Part shown: one piece after another, positions 9,188 to 17,943 of the stretch
How the letters are laid out: the number at the start of each line of letters is the position of its first letter
Numbering within the stretch: the first letter of the stretch is position 1
Origin: Synechococcus sp. MU1642
Lineage (GTDB): Bacteria; Cyanobacteriota; Cyanobacteriia; PCC-6307; Cyanobiaceae
Direction: 5' to 3'
DNA: 64,000 bases
Assembly (NCBI RefSeq): GCF_020514115.1
Contig: NZ_VTKZ01000010.1
Location: forward strand, 1 to 64,000
Program-made: the position numbers and the translations under genes
The notes under the pieces: model-generated
What the model saw: the letters and a program-made list of their open reading frames with translations, nothing else
Told to the model about the DNA's origin: nothing
Database searches by the model: none

Positions 9188-10213
9188 ATGACCCTGCGCG
9201 TTGCGATCAATGGATTCGGCCGGATCGGTCGCAATGTTTTGCGGGGATGGATCAGCCGGGGCGCTGACACTGGCTTGGAAATCGTGGGGATGAACTCCAC
9301 CTCCGACCCCGCCACCAGCGCTCACCTGCTGACCTACGACTCCATCCTTGGACGCCTTGATCCCTCCGTGGACATCAAGACCACGGACAGCTCGATGTTC
9401 GTCAACGGCAAGGAGATCAAGTTCTTTGCTGACCGCAACCCCCTCAACTGCCCTTGGAAAGAGTGGGGCGTTGACCTAGTGATCGAGTCCACCGGTGTTT
9501 TCAACACCGATGAGAAGGCCAGCATGCACATCCAGGCTGGTGCCAAGAAGGTGATCCTCACCGCTCCTGGCAAGGGTGACGGCGTCGGCACATTCGTGGT
9601 GGGCGTCAACGACGATCAGTACCGCCACGAAGACTGGGACATTCTGAGCAACGCCAGCTGCACCACCAACTGTCTTGCCCCGATCGTCAAGGTTCTGGAC
9701 CAGAACTTCGGCCTCGACTGGGGTCTGATGACCACCATTCACAGCTACACCGGCGACCAGCGGATCCTGGACAACAGCCACCGTGACCTGCGCCGCGCTC
9801 GTGCTGCAGCCCTGAACATGGTCCCAACCACCACCGGTGCGGCCAAGGCTGTGGCACTTGTTTATCCCGAGGTGAAAGGCAAGCTCACCGGTTTCGCCAT
9901 GCGCGTTCCCACCCCGAACGTCTCCGCTGTTGACCTCACCTTCGGCCCGTCCCGTGGCGCCAGCGTTGACGACATCAAGGCCGCGATCAAGTCGGCTTCC
10001 GAGAACGGCATGAAGGGGATCATCAAGTACAGCGACCTGCCCCTGGTGTCCACCGACTACGCCGGCACCAACGAGTCCACCATCTTCGATGCCGACCTCA
10101 CCTATGCGATGGGCGACAAGGCTGTGAAGATCCTGGCCTGGTACGACAACGAGTGGGGCTACAGCCAGCGTGTTGTTGACCTTGCCGAGGTGGTGGCCAA
10201 GAACTGGAAGTGA
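9188..10213 (+). CDS. gap2: Glyceraldehyde-3-phosphate dehydrogenase, photosynthetic Gap2 type
   Basis: Interconverts glyceraldehyde-3-phosphate and 1,3-bisphosphoglycerate. The Gap2 class works mainly in the Calvin cycle with NADPH and is the partner of CP12 and PRK. The 341-residue protein has the Rossmann motif [14 protein letters not shown], the catalytic Cys158 in [30 protein letters not shown]-like text and the C-terminal [11 protein letters not shown]. Overall sequence (for example [20 protein letters not shown]) resembles cyanobacterial and plastid Gap2/GapA rather than glycolytic Gap1; that subtype call is from recall. It stands alone with its own promoter and a strong terminator. 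Confidence 0.95.
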   Translation: MTLRVAINGFGRIGRNVLRGWISRGADTGLEIVGMNSTSDPATSAHLLTYDSILGRLDPSVDIKTTDSSMFVNGKEIKFFADRNPLNCPWKEWGVDLVIESTGVFNTDEKASMHIQAGAKKVILTAPGKGDGVGTFVVGVNDDQYRHEDWDILSNASCTTNCLAPIVKVLDQNFGLDWGLMTTIHSYTGDQRILDNSHRDLRRARAAALNMVPTTTGAAKAVALVYPEVKGKLTGFAMRVPTPNVSAVDLTFGPSRGASVDDIKAAIKSASENGMKGIIKYSDLPLVSTDYAGTNESTIFDADLTYAMGDKAVKILAWYDNEWGYSQRVVDLAEVVAKNWK

Positions 10214-10236
10214 TCGTCAGCTGATAGCCCTTTTTG

Positions 10237-10267
10237 ATCCCTCCCGGCCTGGGGGGGATTTGTTTTG
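10237..10267 (+). terminator. Rho-independent terminator of gap
   Basis: Nine-base stem ATCCCTCCC (10237-10245) paired with GGGGGGGAT (10251-10259), one G-T wobble, loop GGCCT, then a T-rich tail (TTTGTTTTG). It lies 23 bp after the gap stop and before the converging thiL. No T-run is present for minus-strand termination. Confidence 0.85.
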
Positions 10268-10292
10268 CACAGGCTCCGTCGCTTTGGGCTGC

Positions 10293-11279
10293 TCAGGGCT
10301 GGCCGAAGTGCTCAAATCCGCTTGTGACCACTGGCTTGTGGTTGTGGCCCCAGCGGATGACGCCCGCTTCAGTATTGATCTGGCCGATGCGCTGGCTTTC
10401 GGGGACGCATTGCTGCCAGACATCGGCCCAGTCTTCGGGAAGGCTCAGCACCAACTCAAAGTCCTCTCCTCCGGAGAGGCACCAATCCATCCATGGAGCT
10501 CCATCAGGCCAGCCTTCGGCCGTTGGAAGCTGATCGTTCCGCAGCATCGCTCCACAGCCGCTGCTGCTGCAAAGGCCTGCGATAGCAGCGAGCAGTCCGT
10601 CGCTGCTATCGGTTCCTCCGGCCCGCCAGGGCAGATGCTTCGGTTTGCAGGCCAGCAGCTGTTGGACTTCCTTCAGCCGAGGTGTCGGTCGTTGGTGGCG
10701 TGCGATCGCTTGGTCCCGCAAGGTTGAGCGCAAAGCGATGTCACGCAGGCTTGGGTCGTCCTGCAGCAGGGCGAGGCCCATTCGGCTGAGCCCATGGGGC
10801 CCACTGGTGACCAGCACATCGCCAGGGCGGGCTGCATTGCGATGCAGACGCAGGGGTCCGAGACGGCCGAGCGCTGTGATCGAGAGCAATCTTTGCTCTC
10901 CTTTGGAGCAGTCACCCCCCAGCAGAACGCCGCCGTACCGCCCCAAGGCGGCACTGATGCCTTGATACACCCCGTCCACCCAGTCCCAACTGGTGTGACC
11001 TGGGGCGACAAGGGCCACGGTGATCCCGTCGATGTCGACAGCACCACTCGCGGCCAAGTCGGACAGGTTGGCGGCAACGGCACGCCATCCCACATCCATT
11101 GACGTTGTGGTGGCATCGCTGAAATGGACGCCATCCACGAGAACGTCGGTGTTGATCAACAGCGGCCGGGCGTCGGCGGCCAGGGCTGCGGTGTCGTCAC
11201 TGAGCTGATTGGGCGGAGCGAAGCGAGCCAGCCGCCTGAGCAGCTCCGCTTCAGTTAGCTCCGCCAGGGTTGGGCTCAT
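10293..11279 (-). CDS. thiL: Thiamine-monophosphate kinase
   Basis: Phosphorylates thiamine phosphate to thiamine diphosphate, the last step of the cofactor pathway. The 328-residue PurM-like protein shows SDDTAALA near the N-terminus, TDVLVDGVHF, AANLSDLAASGA (Mg-ATP loop), GGDCSKGE and the C-terminal TDSSDGLLAA and SGGEDFEL. Its ATG overlaps the stop of the upstream cyclophilin gene by 4 bp, so the two are co-translated. Its function links to thiG at 29810, elsewhere in the window. Confidence 0.95.
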   Translation of the reverse strand: MSPTLAELTEAELLRRLARFAPPNQLSDDTAALAADARPLLINTDVLVDGVHFSDATTTSMDVGWRAVAANLSDLAASGAVDIDGITVALVAPGHTSWDWVDGVYQGISAALGRYGGVLLGGDCSKGEQRLLSITALGRLGPLRLHRNAARPGDVLVTSGPHGLSRMGLALLQDDPSLRDIALRSTLRDQAIARHQRPTPRLKEVQQLLACKPKHLPWRAGGTDSSDGLLAAIAGLCSSSGCGAMLRNDQLPTAEGWPDGAPWMDWCLSGGEDFELVLSLPEDWADVWQQCVPESQRIGQINTEAGVIRWGHNHKPVVTSGFEHFGQP

Positions 11280-12385
11280 GCGTGGGGTTTGAGTTGCTCC
11301 GCTCCCTCAACCACCTTCACGGCGGTGATCCGGTCATCGACGCCCAATTCCTCTAGAACATCGAATCCATCCACCACGTAGCCGAAAGCTGCATTGCGGC
11401 CATCCACGAGGTTCAGACCAGCCGGGGTGAGCTCCGCCTCGTAGAGAAACATGAAGAACTGAGAGGATCCGTCGTCGAGGTCCTGGTCTGAATGGGCCCA
11501 GCCAAGGGTGCCCAGGGTTGCGAACGGAAGGGTTGGTGTGGCCATGAACAGGCCTACGTCTTCAAAGGTTTGGTTGTAAATAGTGTCGTCTTCGCTCGGC
11601 ACGCGTATCTCAAGGGGGACGTGGCGCTCCTGCTTGGTCTTCGGATCCACGTAGCCAATTTCCGGCCCTTCAGGATCACCGCTCTGGAGCACGTAGAAGT
11701 CCTCGGCTCGGATGAAGGGCAGTCCGTCGTAGAAACCCTTAAGGGCGAGATCGACGAAGGCACCTGCGGTGAGTGGGGCGTTGAAGCCATCCACCACGGA
11801 GATTAGCTCCCCCTGGGTGGTGCTCACGCTGAGGGTGGCTCTTCCCTGCAGCCGTGGCAGGGCATCGAACTCTGCGGGGATTTCCCGTTCAAAGCCGTCG
11901 GGCACCAATAGAGCTTCCACATCACCGATGGAGCGCAACGTCCGGCGTCGATCGGCGATGAAGCCTGGTTTGTCAGTGGCTTTGACTTTCTCTTTGAGTT
12001 CTTCAAGCCCCTGATCCACGCTCTCAAACAGCGCTTCAGCCGTACCGCGCTTGGCTTCAGGGACCGCGTTCAGGATGGTGTTGCGGCGGGTGTTGAGCAG
12101 TGCTTCAGTGCGCGACACCGTCTTGCCGAGAGCTGTCCAGCGTTTGGCCCGCAGATCGTCACTGGTGAGTTCCAGCCGATGCTGCAGTTCCCTGATGTCG
12201 TCCTGATTGAAGGGAAGCGCGTCCCGAAGAATCGCGGCTGGGTCCTTCACAGCATTGCCCTGGGGCAAGGCGGCCCAGGCAGGGGCGGCGATTGTGATCA
12301 GAGCAAAGCTGATCAGAGCAGCAAGGACGGCGCTTAAACGCTGATGAACCAAGGGGGAACCCCAGTGCTGACGGGACTTTGGCAC
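11276..12385 (-). CDS. TLP40-like cyclophilin-type peptidyl-prolyl isomerase, lumenal
   Basis: Exported peptidyl-prolyl cis-trans isomerase resembling the plant thylakoid-lumen protein TLP40. The 369-residue protein has an N-terminal signal sequence ([22 protein letters not shown], cut after AWA). A helical N-terminal domain (about 45-175, [20 protein letters not shown]) follows, then a divergent cyclophilin domain ([20 protein letters not shown] to the end, with [10 protein letters not shown] and [10 protein letters not shown]). The helical-plus-cyclophilin layout fits the TLP40 group; loss of typical active-site residues cannot be judged without alignment. Coupled to thiL (4 bp overlap) and divergent from efp. 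Confidence 0.85.
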   Translation of the reverse strand: MPKSRQHWGSPLVHQRLSAVLAALISFALITIAAPAWAALPQGNAVKDPAAILRDALPFNQDDIRELQHRLELTSDDLRAKRWTALGKTVSRTEALLNTRRNTILNAVPEAKRGTAEALFESVDQGLEELKEKVKATDKPGFIADRRRTLRSIGDVEALLVPDGFEREIPAEFDALPRLQGRATLSVSTTQGELISVVDGFNAPLTAGAFVDLALKGFYDGLPFIRAEDFYVLQSGDPEGPEIGYVDPKTKQERHVPLEIRVPSEDDTIYNQTFEDVGLFMATPTLPFATLGTLGWAHSDQDLDDGSSQFFMFLYEAELTPAGLNLVDGRNAAFGYVVDGFDVLEELGVDDRITAVKVVEGAEQLKPHA

Positions 12386-12396
12386 AGCCGTATAGT
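12368..12396 (+). promoter_or_regulatory. Candidate efp-accB promoter
   Basis: CTGACG (12368-12373), 17-bp spacer, TATAGT (12391-12396), about 22 bp before the efp ATG at 12418. It matches a sigma70-type promoter at good spacing. It lies within the divergent 5' end of the cyclophilin gene. Confidence 0.45.
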
Positions 12397-12417
12397 CCGG
12401 TGAACCGTTCGGTGGGA

Positions 12418-12981
12418 ATGATCTCCAGTAACGACTTCCGCACCGGCACCACGATTGAGATCGATGGGGCCGTTTGGCGCGTTGTCGAGTTCTTGCACGT
12501 CAAGCCCGGCAAGGGATCTGCCTTCGTGCGCACCAAGCTCAAGGCCGTGAAGTCCGGCAACGTTGTGGAGAAAACCTTCCGCGCTGGGGAAATGCTTCCC
12601 CAGGCGATGTTGGAGAAATCCTCTCTTCAGCACACCTACATGGAAGGTGAGGACTACGTCTTTATGGACATGGCCACCTACGAGGAGACCCGCCTTAGCG
12701 CTGCCCAGATCGGAGAGAGCCGCAAGTACCTCAAGGAAGGCATGGAGGTGAATGTGGTGTCTTGGAATGACAATCCCCTCGAGGTTGAACTTCCCAACTC
12801 CGTGGTTCTGGAGATCAAAGAAACTGACCCTGGTGTCAAAGGCGACACCGCCACGGGTGGCACCAAGCCCGCCATTCTGGAGACCGGCGCACAAGTGATG
12901 GTTCCGCTCTTTCTTTCTGTGGGAGAAAAGATCAAAGTGGATACCCGCAACGACAGTTACCTCGGACGCGAAAACGGATGA
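12418..12981 (+). CDS. efp: Elongation factor P
   Basis: Translation factor that rescues ribosomes stalled at consecutive prolines. From ATG 12418 it has 187 residues: the KOW-like domain I beginning [17 protein letters not shown], the loop [16 protein letters not shown] (Lys of PGKG is the usual modification site), two OB domains, and the conserved end [17 protein letters not shown]. Upstream in-frame codons (from 12379) lie in the promoter and are not likely translated. It overlaps accB by 4 bp. The efp-accB pairing is common in cyanobacteria and other bacteria. Confidence 0.97.
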   Translation: MISSNDFRTGTTIEIDGAVWRVVEFLHVKPGKGSAFVRTKLKAVKSGNVVEKTFRAGEMLPQAMLEKSSLQHTYMEGEDYVFMDMATYEETRLSAAQIGESRKYLKEGMEVNVVSWNDNPLEVELPNSVVLEIKETDPGVKGDTATGGTKPAILETGAQVMVPLFLSVGEKIKVDTRNDSYLGRENG

Positions 12982-13451
12982 CCATGCAGCTGGATCACGA
13001 ACAACTGCACCGCTTGCTGGAGGCACTCGGTGAGAGCGACATCCAGGAGTTCCGGTTGGAAGGGGATGATTTCCGTCTGGAAATCCGTCGCAACATGCCG
13101 GCCCAGGCCGTCATGGCTCCGGTCATGCCCGCTCCCGTTGCTGCGCCCGCTCCCGTTGTGCCCGCCGAGCCTGCATCTGCGCCGCCTGCATCCACCGCAA
13201 CGCGCAGCGACCTGCTTGAAGTCACGGCCCCCATGGTGGGCACCTTCTACCGTGCTCCCGCTCCTGGCGAACCTTCTTTTGTTGAAGTGGGCAGTCGGAT
13301 CAATGTCGGCCAGACGGTCTGCATCCTCGAGGCGATGAAGCTGATGAATGAGCTGGAGTCGGAGGTTGGCGGTGAAGTGGTGGAGATCCTGGTGGACAAC
13401 GGCACGCCCGTTGAATTCGGTCAGGTGCTGATGCGAGTCAAGCCGGCCTGA
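12978..13451 (+). CDS. accB: Biotin carboxyl carrier protein of acetyl-CoA carboxylase
   Basis: Carries biotin for acetyl-CoA carboxylase, the first step in fatty-acid synthesis. The 157-residue protein has an N-terminal helical region, a Pro/Ala-rich linker (about 40-75), and a biotinyl domain from [20 protein letters not shown] to the end, with the biotinylated Lys121 in [10 protein letters not shown]. Start at 12978 overlaps the efp stop (ATGA); an in-frame ATG two codons later is also possible. It ends one base before the converging pdxA stop. Confidence 0.96.
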   Translation: MTMQLDHEQLHRLLEALGESDIQEFRLEGDDFRLEIRRNMPAQAVMAPVMPAPVAAPAPVVPAEPASAPPASTATRSDLLEVTAPMVGTFYRAPAPGEPSFVEVGSRINVGQTVCILEAMKLMNELESEVGGEVVEILVDNGTPVEFGQVLMRVKPA

Positions 13452-13452
13452 G

Positions 13453-14469
13453 TCAGCTCAGGTCCCAGGCGGCCTGAATCGCTGCAGTCGTGCTCTCAGG
13501 GCTGGCGATTCCTTCGGCTGCGATGTCGAAGGCGGTGCCGTGGTCGGGGGAGGTGCGTAGGAACGGCAGTTCCAAGGTGGTGTTCACCGCAGCGTCGAAG
13601 GCCAGCAGCTTCACTGGAATGAGCCCCTGGTCGTGATACAGGGCCAAAATCCCGTCAGGACCTGGCTGGTTTTGGGTCTGCCAAGCCCGAGCAGCGCTGA
13701 TCCAGCAGGTGTCTGGAGGAACGGGGCCCTCCAGCTGCACCTGAGGATGGTCCTTTCGCCATTGATCCAGTAGCGGCAGCAGCCATTCGGCTTCTTCGCG
13801 GCCCAGCTGACCGGCTTCGCCGGCATGGGGATTGAGCCCGGCGATGCGCAGATGTGGTTTGGTTGTGAATCGTCGACAGAAGACTTCCAGCACGTTCAGT
13901 TTGTGGTGCACCAGGTCTGGGGTCAGCGCATCAGGGATCTTGCTCAGGGGGATGTGGGTGGTGGCCAGCAAGGTATTCAGGCGCCAACCGCTGGTTGGAG
14001 AGACGGCGGTGAACAGCATTGAGGAGCGCTGTCGTCCAGCCAATTCAGCCAGCCGTTCGGTCTGCCCGGGATAGCGATGGCCGGCCGCATGCCAGAGATG
14101 TTTGGCGATGGGGGCGGTGACCAGGGCGCGGGACCCCCTTTCCTGCAGCAGTTCGACGGCGCGGGTGAGCCAGCGAAACCCTGCATCGGCTCCGCTGGTA
14201 GTGGGTTGTCCTGGATGAACACCGGCCTCCAGCGGTTGGTCGTCGATCCTGAGTGCTGCAGGGTCGGCAAGGGGGTGGCTCGTTTGCTGCCGCAGTCGCG
14301 CGTGGGTGCTGATCAGCGTGCGTCGGCAACACACCAGCAGGGGTTGGAGCTCTGGGGGGAGCGTGGGTGAGGCGAGGGCCTTCAGCACCACTTCCATGCC
14401 GATGCCCGCGGGATCGCCAAGAGCGATCACCAGCTCATGCCTAGGGTTCGTGGAATCGTGGGGGCCCAT
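13453..14469 (-). CDS. pdxA: 4-hydroxythreonine-4-phosphate dehydrogenase
   Basis: NAD-dependent enzyme in the DXP-dependent pathway to pyridoxal 5'-phosphate. The N-terminus reads LVIALGDPAGIGMEVVLKAL, and TAPIAKHLWHAAGHRYPGQT and GLNPHAGEAGQLGREE carry the metal and substrate-binding histidines. ALYHDQGLIPVKLL and RTSPDHGTAFDIA complete the PdxA set. I use the ATG at 14469 (338 residues); a TTG at 14532 in frame would add 21 residues without similarity to the family. It lies downstream of an SDR gene in the same direction. Confidence 0.93.
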   Translation of the reverse strand: MGPHDSTNPRHELVIALGDPAGIGMEVVLKALASPTLPPELQPLLVCCRRTLISTHARLRQQTSHPLADPAALRIDDQPLEAGVHPGQPTTSGADAGFRWLTRAVELLQERGSRALVTAPIAKHLWHAAGHRYPGQTERLAELAGRQRSSMLFTAVSPTSGWRLNTLLATTHIPLSKIPDALTPDLVHHKLNVLEVFCRRFTTKPHLRIAGLNPHAGEAGQLGREEAEWLLPLLDQWRKDHPQVQLEGPVPPDTCWISAARAWQTQNQPGPDGILALYHDQGLIPVKLLAFDAAVNTTLELPFLRTSPDHGTAFDIAAEGIASPESTTAAIQAAWDLS

Positions 14470-14608
14470 CGCTGTGCTGCGCTTGCTGCTGCTGGGGTGA
14501 CTGTTGGTGGGTTTGGCCTCTGGCTTGAGCAATGGCTGGATCGAACTGAACCTCTCCCGTTTCCTTGAGGATGTCAGGGTTTCCCAGCCTGAAGACGAGG
14601 CTTCGATT

Positions 14609-15577
14609 TCAACCGTTGGCTGATCGAGGGGGAGAACGCAGGTCAGATGTAGTGAGTTTGTCCTGGTTCAAGCAATCCTGCAGCCCGACGCGGTAGTTCG
14701 GATGCAGCAACGCGTAACCGAGCTCGTGGCAGAGCTTGTGGTTGCTGACGCGGCGGTTCTCGCTCCAGAACGACTGAGCCATCGGACTCATGCTGTCCAC
14801 GATCTGGGCGAACGGCTCCAGTGGCGGCAGGGTACAACCCAATAGGGCTGCCGCATGTCGCATCAGCTCGGCTGTGGGAGCCGGGAGATCATCCACCACA
14901 TTCACTACGGCTGTTTTCAACACAGTCCCGTCTCGCATGGTCGCTGGAGCTCCCTGCTCAGCGCGATGCATGAGGTGCCAGCAGGCTCCGGCGATGTCCT
15001 CCACGTGGATGCGACAGAACACCTGGCCGGGCTTGTCGATCAAGCGCGCACGCCCTTGCTTTAAGCCGTTGAGCACCGATCGGCCTGGGCCATAAATGCC
15101 GGGCAGACGCAGAATCTGGATCGGCAGACCTGATCGCAACCAAGTTTTTTCGCAGTTGAGGCGGCGCATGCTGCGGTCCAGCGCCGGCGCTGGATCGTCC
15201 TGCTCCGACACCCAACCACCCTGACGATCGCCGTAAACCCCGGTGGTGGAGAGATAGCCCGCCCAACGCAGCGGCAGGCTTCTGAGCGCTGGCAGCAGCT
15301 TTGACAAGACCGGATCGTTGCCTTCGTGATCCGGGGGGATGGTGGACAGCAGATGGGTCACGCCCTCCAGGTCAGCCGGGTCGAGCTGCTCTTGACCGTT
15401 GCTATCGAAGAGCAGATCAGCCTCGGCAGAGTCGAGGGAGCGGCGGGTGCAGAGCACTGGTGTTCCCAGGGCCAGGGCTAGGCCGGCTAGACAACGTCCG
15501 CTGTATCCGCCGCCCAGCACCAGCAACTTGGACTCAGCCGCCAGCGGCTGCGACCGCTTGACAAGATCGGCAAGCAT
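14609..15577 (-). CDS. Atypical NAD(P)-binding SDR family protein
   Basis: Extended or atypical short-chain dehydrogenase/epimerase-like protein of about 322 residues; substrate unknown. It has a Rossmann motif LLVLGGGYSGRCLAGLAL, LSTIPPDHEGNDPV (nucleotide-side loop), YLSTTGVYGDRQGGWV, where the usual YxxxK catalytic pair would sit, and LRLPGIYGPGRS. In YGDR the expected Lys four residues after Tyr is not evident, so catalysis may differ or be lost. Start 15577 places the ATG two bases from a LexA-like box; TTG or GTG starts a few codons before the Rossmann motif are also possible. Co-directional with pdxA. Confidence 0.8.
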   Translation of the reverse strand: MLADLVKRSQPLAAESKLLVLGGGYSGRCLAGLALALGTPVLCTRRSLDSAEADLLFDSNGQEQLDPADLEGVTHLLSTIPPDHEGNDPVLSKLLPALRSLPLRWAGYLSTTGVYGDRQGGWVSEQDDPAPALDRSMRRLNCEKTWLRSGLPIQILRLPGIYGPGRSVLNGLKQGRARLIDKPGQVFCRIHVEDIAGACWHLMHRAEQGAPATMRDGTVLKTAVVNVVDDLPAPTAELMRHAAALLGCTLPPLEPFAQIVDSMSPMAQSFWSENRRVSNHKLCHELGYALLHPNYRVGLQDCLNQDKLTTSDLRSPPRSANG

Positions 15578-15578
15578 C

Positions 15579-15592
15579 AGTACACCTGTATT
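15579..15592. promoter_or_regulatory. LexA-like (SOS) box candidate
   Basis: AGTACACCTGTATT matches the cyanobacterial LexA consensus RGTACNNNDGTWCB at all but one position (final C is T). It lies between the SDR start (minus) and the small secreted peptide gene (plus). A second half, TGTACT, follows at about 15600. This is a sequence match only; a chance match is possible. Confidence 0.35.
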
Positions 15593-15609
15593 AGATCAAA
15601 TGTACTGTT

Positions 15610-15777
15610 GTGACGTCGTCCTTTCTCCATCGCTCCCGCTCCGGGGCCATTGTGCTCCGAGCCATCCTGACGGCTGCCCTGCTCGCCAGTGCCATCGTGC
15701 TGGCACCTGAAGACCCAGGTGTTCAGGCCTCCATTTGTCAGAGGCACCACTCGTCAGATGTCTGCCGAGTTTGGTGA
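15610..15777 (+). CDS. Small secreted two-cysteine peptide, unknown function
   Basis: GTG-initiated frame of 55 codons. The N-terminus has arginines and a hydrophobic core (AIVLRAILTAALLASAIVLA) like a signal peptide, then a short acidic turn, and a compact tail QASICQRHHSSDVCRVW with two cysteines spaced nine apart. I believe similar short peptides ending in CxxxW-like tails occur in other marine Synechococcus, but that is recall, not a search. It ends 3 bp before the converging HNH gene. The first base of the frame is preceded by TTGACA (15558-15563), a possible -35, and by the LexA-like box. Confidence 0.55.
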   Translation: MTSSFLHRSRSGAIVLRAILTAALLASAIVLAPEDPGVQASICQRHHSSDVCRVW

Positions 15778-15780
15778 AAC

Positions 15781-16176
15781 TTAGGCGGCTTGAGCAGCGA
15801 TCGGGAATTCGTCGGGATCATTGATGGGGTGATCCGGTTGGGCCCACTGCAGAAGGCGAAGGGCGAGTCGTAAGTCACCATCCATCCAGGCTCGAATCGC
15901 CATGGCGCGACGTGGGTCATAGAAGCGCTGTCGCCGGTACCAGTCGAAAACGTCGGCGTCAGATTTTCGGCCGTTGCAAGACAAACAGGCCGGTACACAG
16001 TTTTCAGTAACGCTTGCCCCCCCTTTAGCCTGCGGGTGAATGTGATCTATTGATTCAGAAGGTTTGCCGCAGTAAATGCAACTTTGACCGGTAAATGTGT
16101 GAAGGGACTGTCGCCATCTTCGGACACGCAATTTGGGGCAGAGTTCGTCGAGAAAAACTGCGTCCCTGCTATGCAT
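15781..16176 (-). CDS. HNH endonuclease family protein
   Basis: 131-residue single-domain HNH nuclease. Zinc-binding pairs CIYCGKP and CLSCNGRKS flank the beta-beta-alpha core SIDHIHPQAKGGASVTENCV, whose DH is the catalytic pair and N the middle HNH residue. C-terminal text DWYRRQRFYDPRRAMAIRAW is conserved in cyanobacterial stand-alone HNH proteins. No methyltransferase, intron or phage genes are adjacent, so a restriction or homing role is not supported; the real role is unknown. Confidence 0.88.
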   Translation of the reverse strand: MHSRDAVFLDELCPKLRVRRWRQSLHTFTGQSCIYCGKPSESIDHIHPQAKGGASVTENCVPACLSCNGRKSDADVFDWYRRQRFYDPRRAMAIRAWMDGDLRLALRLLQWAQPDHPINDPDEFPIAAQAA

Positions 16177-16305
16177 CCGAATGCATCAGTTGGTGCAATT
16201 CTGCCTTGAACGAAAAGACAGTCAATGTGTCGAGCGCTGCATTTTTGACAATTTTTTGGCCTGAGATGTGAATCTTGATCTCGGTGCTTGCGTGTTGATC
16301 TGAGT

Positions 16306-16317
16306 TCACTAAAGTGA
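16306..16317. promoter_or_regulatory. Short palindrome in HNH/helicase divergent region
   Basis: TCACT-AA-AGTGA, a perfect 5-bp inverted repeat, 22 bp before the helicase start. It could be an operator half-site pair; there is nothing else to support a role. Confidence 0.2.
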
Positions 16318-16338
16318 CTGTTTGTGGGGGGGCTTTAG

Positions 16339-17943
16339 GTGCCATCAAATCCCACATTGACTTGCTGCCTGGATCTCTCTCCAGCAGGTCTGATTCGCGT
16401 GGTCAGCCCGTTTGATGCGGTGACCCAGTCCCAGTTGCGTCGGATTAAGCCCAGGGGGCGTTGGATCGGCCCCGGCCATGGCTGGGATTTTCCCTTGGCC
16501 GCAGCCGATGCACTTCAGCAGGCCCTCGGGCGCCGTTTCTTTGTCACCTCTGCTTTGCAGCAGTGGCTTGATTGGTGCCAGCACCCCCTGCCCCCGCTGC
16601 CCCCGCACCGGACCCTTGTGGCCGCAGCAGATCTTGACGAAGCTCTGCAGGATGGTCGTCGTCCTCTGCGCCATCAACGCTCCGGTGTCCGTTGGCTCCT
16701 GGCACGTCGCGGCGCCGTTCTGGCCGATGAGATGGGGCTAGGAAAGACCCTTACAGCTCTGTTGGCGGCCCGTGCCCTGATGCGTTGCGCTGAGGTGCGG
16801 TTGCTTGTGGTGGCTCCCGTTGGTCTGCATCCCCACTGGCGGCGGGAATCAGAGGCCCTTGGGGTTGAGCTTGAGTTGGTGAGTTGGGCTCGCCTGCCCG
16901 ACACCCTCCCGCCAGCGGGAACGCTTCTGGTGGTGGATGAAGCGCATTACGCCCAGTCACTGCATGCGCAGCGCACGGCTGCTTTGCTGCGTCTAGCCCG
17001 TCATCCCCGCTTGCGGGCGATCTGGATGCTCACCGGAACCCCAATGAAGAATGGTCGTCCGTCCCAGCTGTATCCCCTGCTTGCCGCCATGGACCATCCA
17101 ATTGCGCGGGATCAACGCCAGTTCGAGGAGAGGTATTGCCAGGGGCACTGGCGGGAGGGTCGAACCGGCAAACGCTGGCAGGCTTCCGGGGCCAGTCAGC
17201 TGGAGGAGCTGCGTCGCCTGAGTCGACCGTTGATCCTTCATCGCCGCAAGCAGCAGGTGGTCGACCTTCCTCCCAAGCAGCGACGTCTTCACCCTGTGCT
17301 GCTGTCGGAGGCTGAGCTCACAGGCTTCGACCATCGTGTTGAGCTGGTGCTGGATGACTACCGGCGTCGGGCCCGTCTCGGAGAGGTGAGACGGGATGCT
17401 GAGCACCTGGCTCTCCTCACCTCCATGCGTCAGATCTCTGCGGAATTCAAATTGCCGGCGGCCCAGCAGCTGGTGGAGTCACTGCGCCGGCAAGGGGAGG
17501 CAGTGGTTCTGTTCAGTGGCTTTGTGGCCCCATTGCAGTTGTTGCAGCGAACCCTTGGCGGCGAGTTGTTAACTGGTCGCCAGCGCCCTGCTGAACGTCA
17601 GGAGAGTGTGGATCGGTTTCAGCAAGGTCAGAACGATTGTCTGCTGGCCACCTTCGGCACCGGTGCTCTCGGCTTCACCCTGCACCGGGCCCGTCATGTG
17701 GTGTTGTTGGAACGCCCCTGGACGCCAGGCGATCTCGACCAAGCCGAAGATCGCTGTCATCGTTTGGGTATGGGGGATGGCTTGACCTGCCATTGGCTGC
17801 AGCTCGGCGCAGCGGATCAGCTTGTGGATGGTTTGTTGGCGAGCAAGGCGGAACGGATCGAGGTCTTGCTGGGGCCTCGGCGCTTGTCGCTGCAACGTCA
17901 ATCACTCTCCGCCATGGTGCGGGATTGTTTGCAGGTGCTCTGA
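16339..17943 (+). CDS. SNF2-family DEAH-box helicase-like ATPase
   Basis: 534-residue superfamily 2 protein of the SNF2 (SMARCAL1/HepA-like) class. Motif I is LADEMGLGKTLTALLAARAL, motif II VVDEAHYAQ, motif III LTGTPMKN. Later motifs are VVLFSGFVAPLQLLQ, ATFGTGALGFTLHRARHVV and DQAEDRCHRLG (arginine fingers). The N-terminal 90 residues hold a HARP-like beta segment (RGRWIGPGHGWDFPLAAADA), which in eukaryotes directs annealing-helicase activity; that parallel is inference. GTG start at 16339. Its 3' end overlaps the converging lipoprotein gene by 46 bp. Confidence 0.88.
   Translation: MPSNPTLTCCLDLSPAGLIRVVSPFDAVTQSQLRRIKPRGRWIGPGHGWDFPLAAADALQQALGRRFFVTSALQQWLDWCQHPLPPLPPHRTLVAAADLDEALQDGRRPLRHQRSGVRWLLARRGAVLADEMGLGKTLTALLAARALMRCAEVRLLVVAPVGLHPHWRRESEALGVELELVSWARLPDTLPPAGTLLVVDEAHYAQSLHAQRTAALLRLARHPRLRAIWMLTGTPMKNGRPSQLYPLLAAMDHPIARDQRQFEERYCQGHWREGRTGKRWQASGASQLEELRRLSRPLILHRRKQQVVDLPPKQRRLHPVLLSEAELTGFDHRVELVLDDYRRRARLGEVRRDAEHLALLTSMRQISAEFKLPAAQQLVESLRRQGEAVVLFSGFVAPLQLLQRTLGGELLTGRQRPAERQESVDRFQQGQNDCLLATFGTGALGFTLHRARHVVLLERPWTPGDLDQAEDRCHRLGMGDGLTCHWLQLGAADQLVDGLLASKAERIEVLLGPRRLSLQRQSLSAMVRDCLQVL

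Noticed and set aside
15781-16176. HNH gene as part of a restriction or homing element
   Set aside because: No methyltransferase, intron or intein context; stand-alone HNH genes are common in cyanobacteria.
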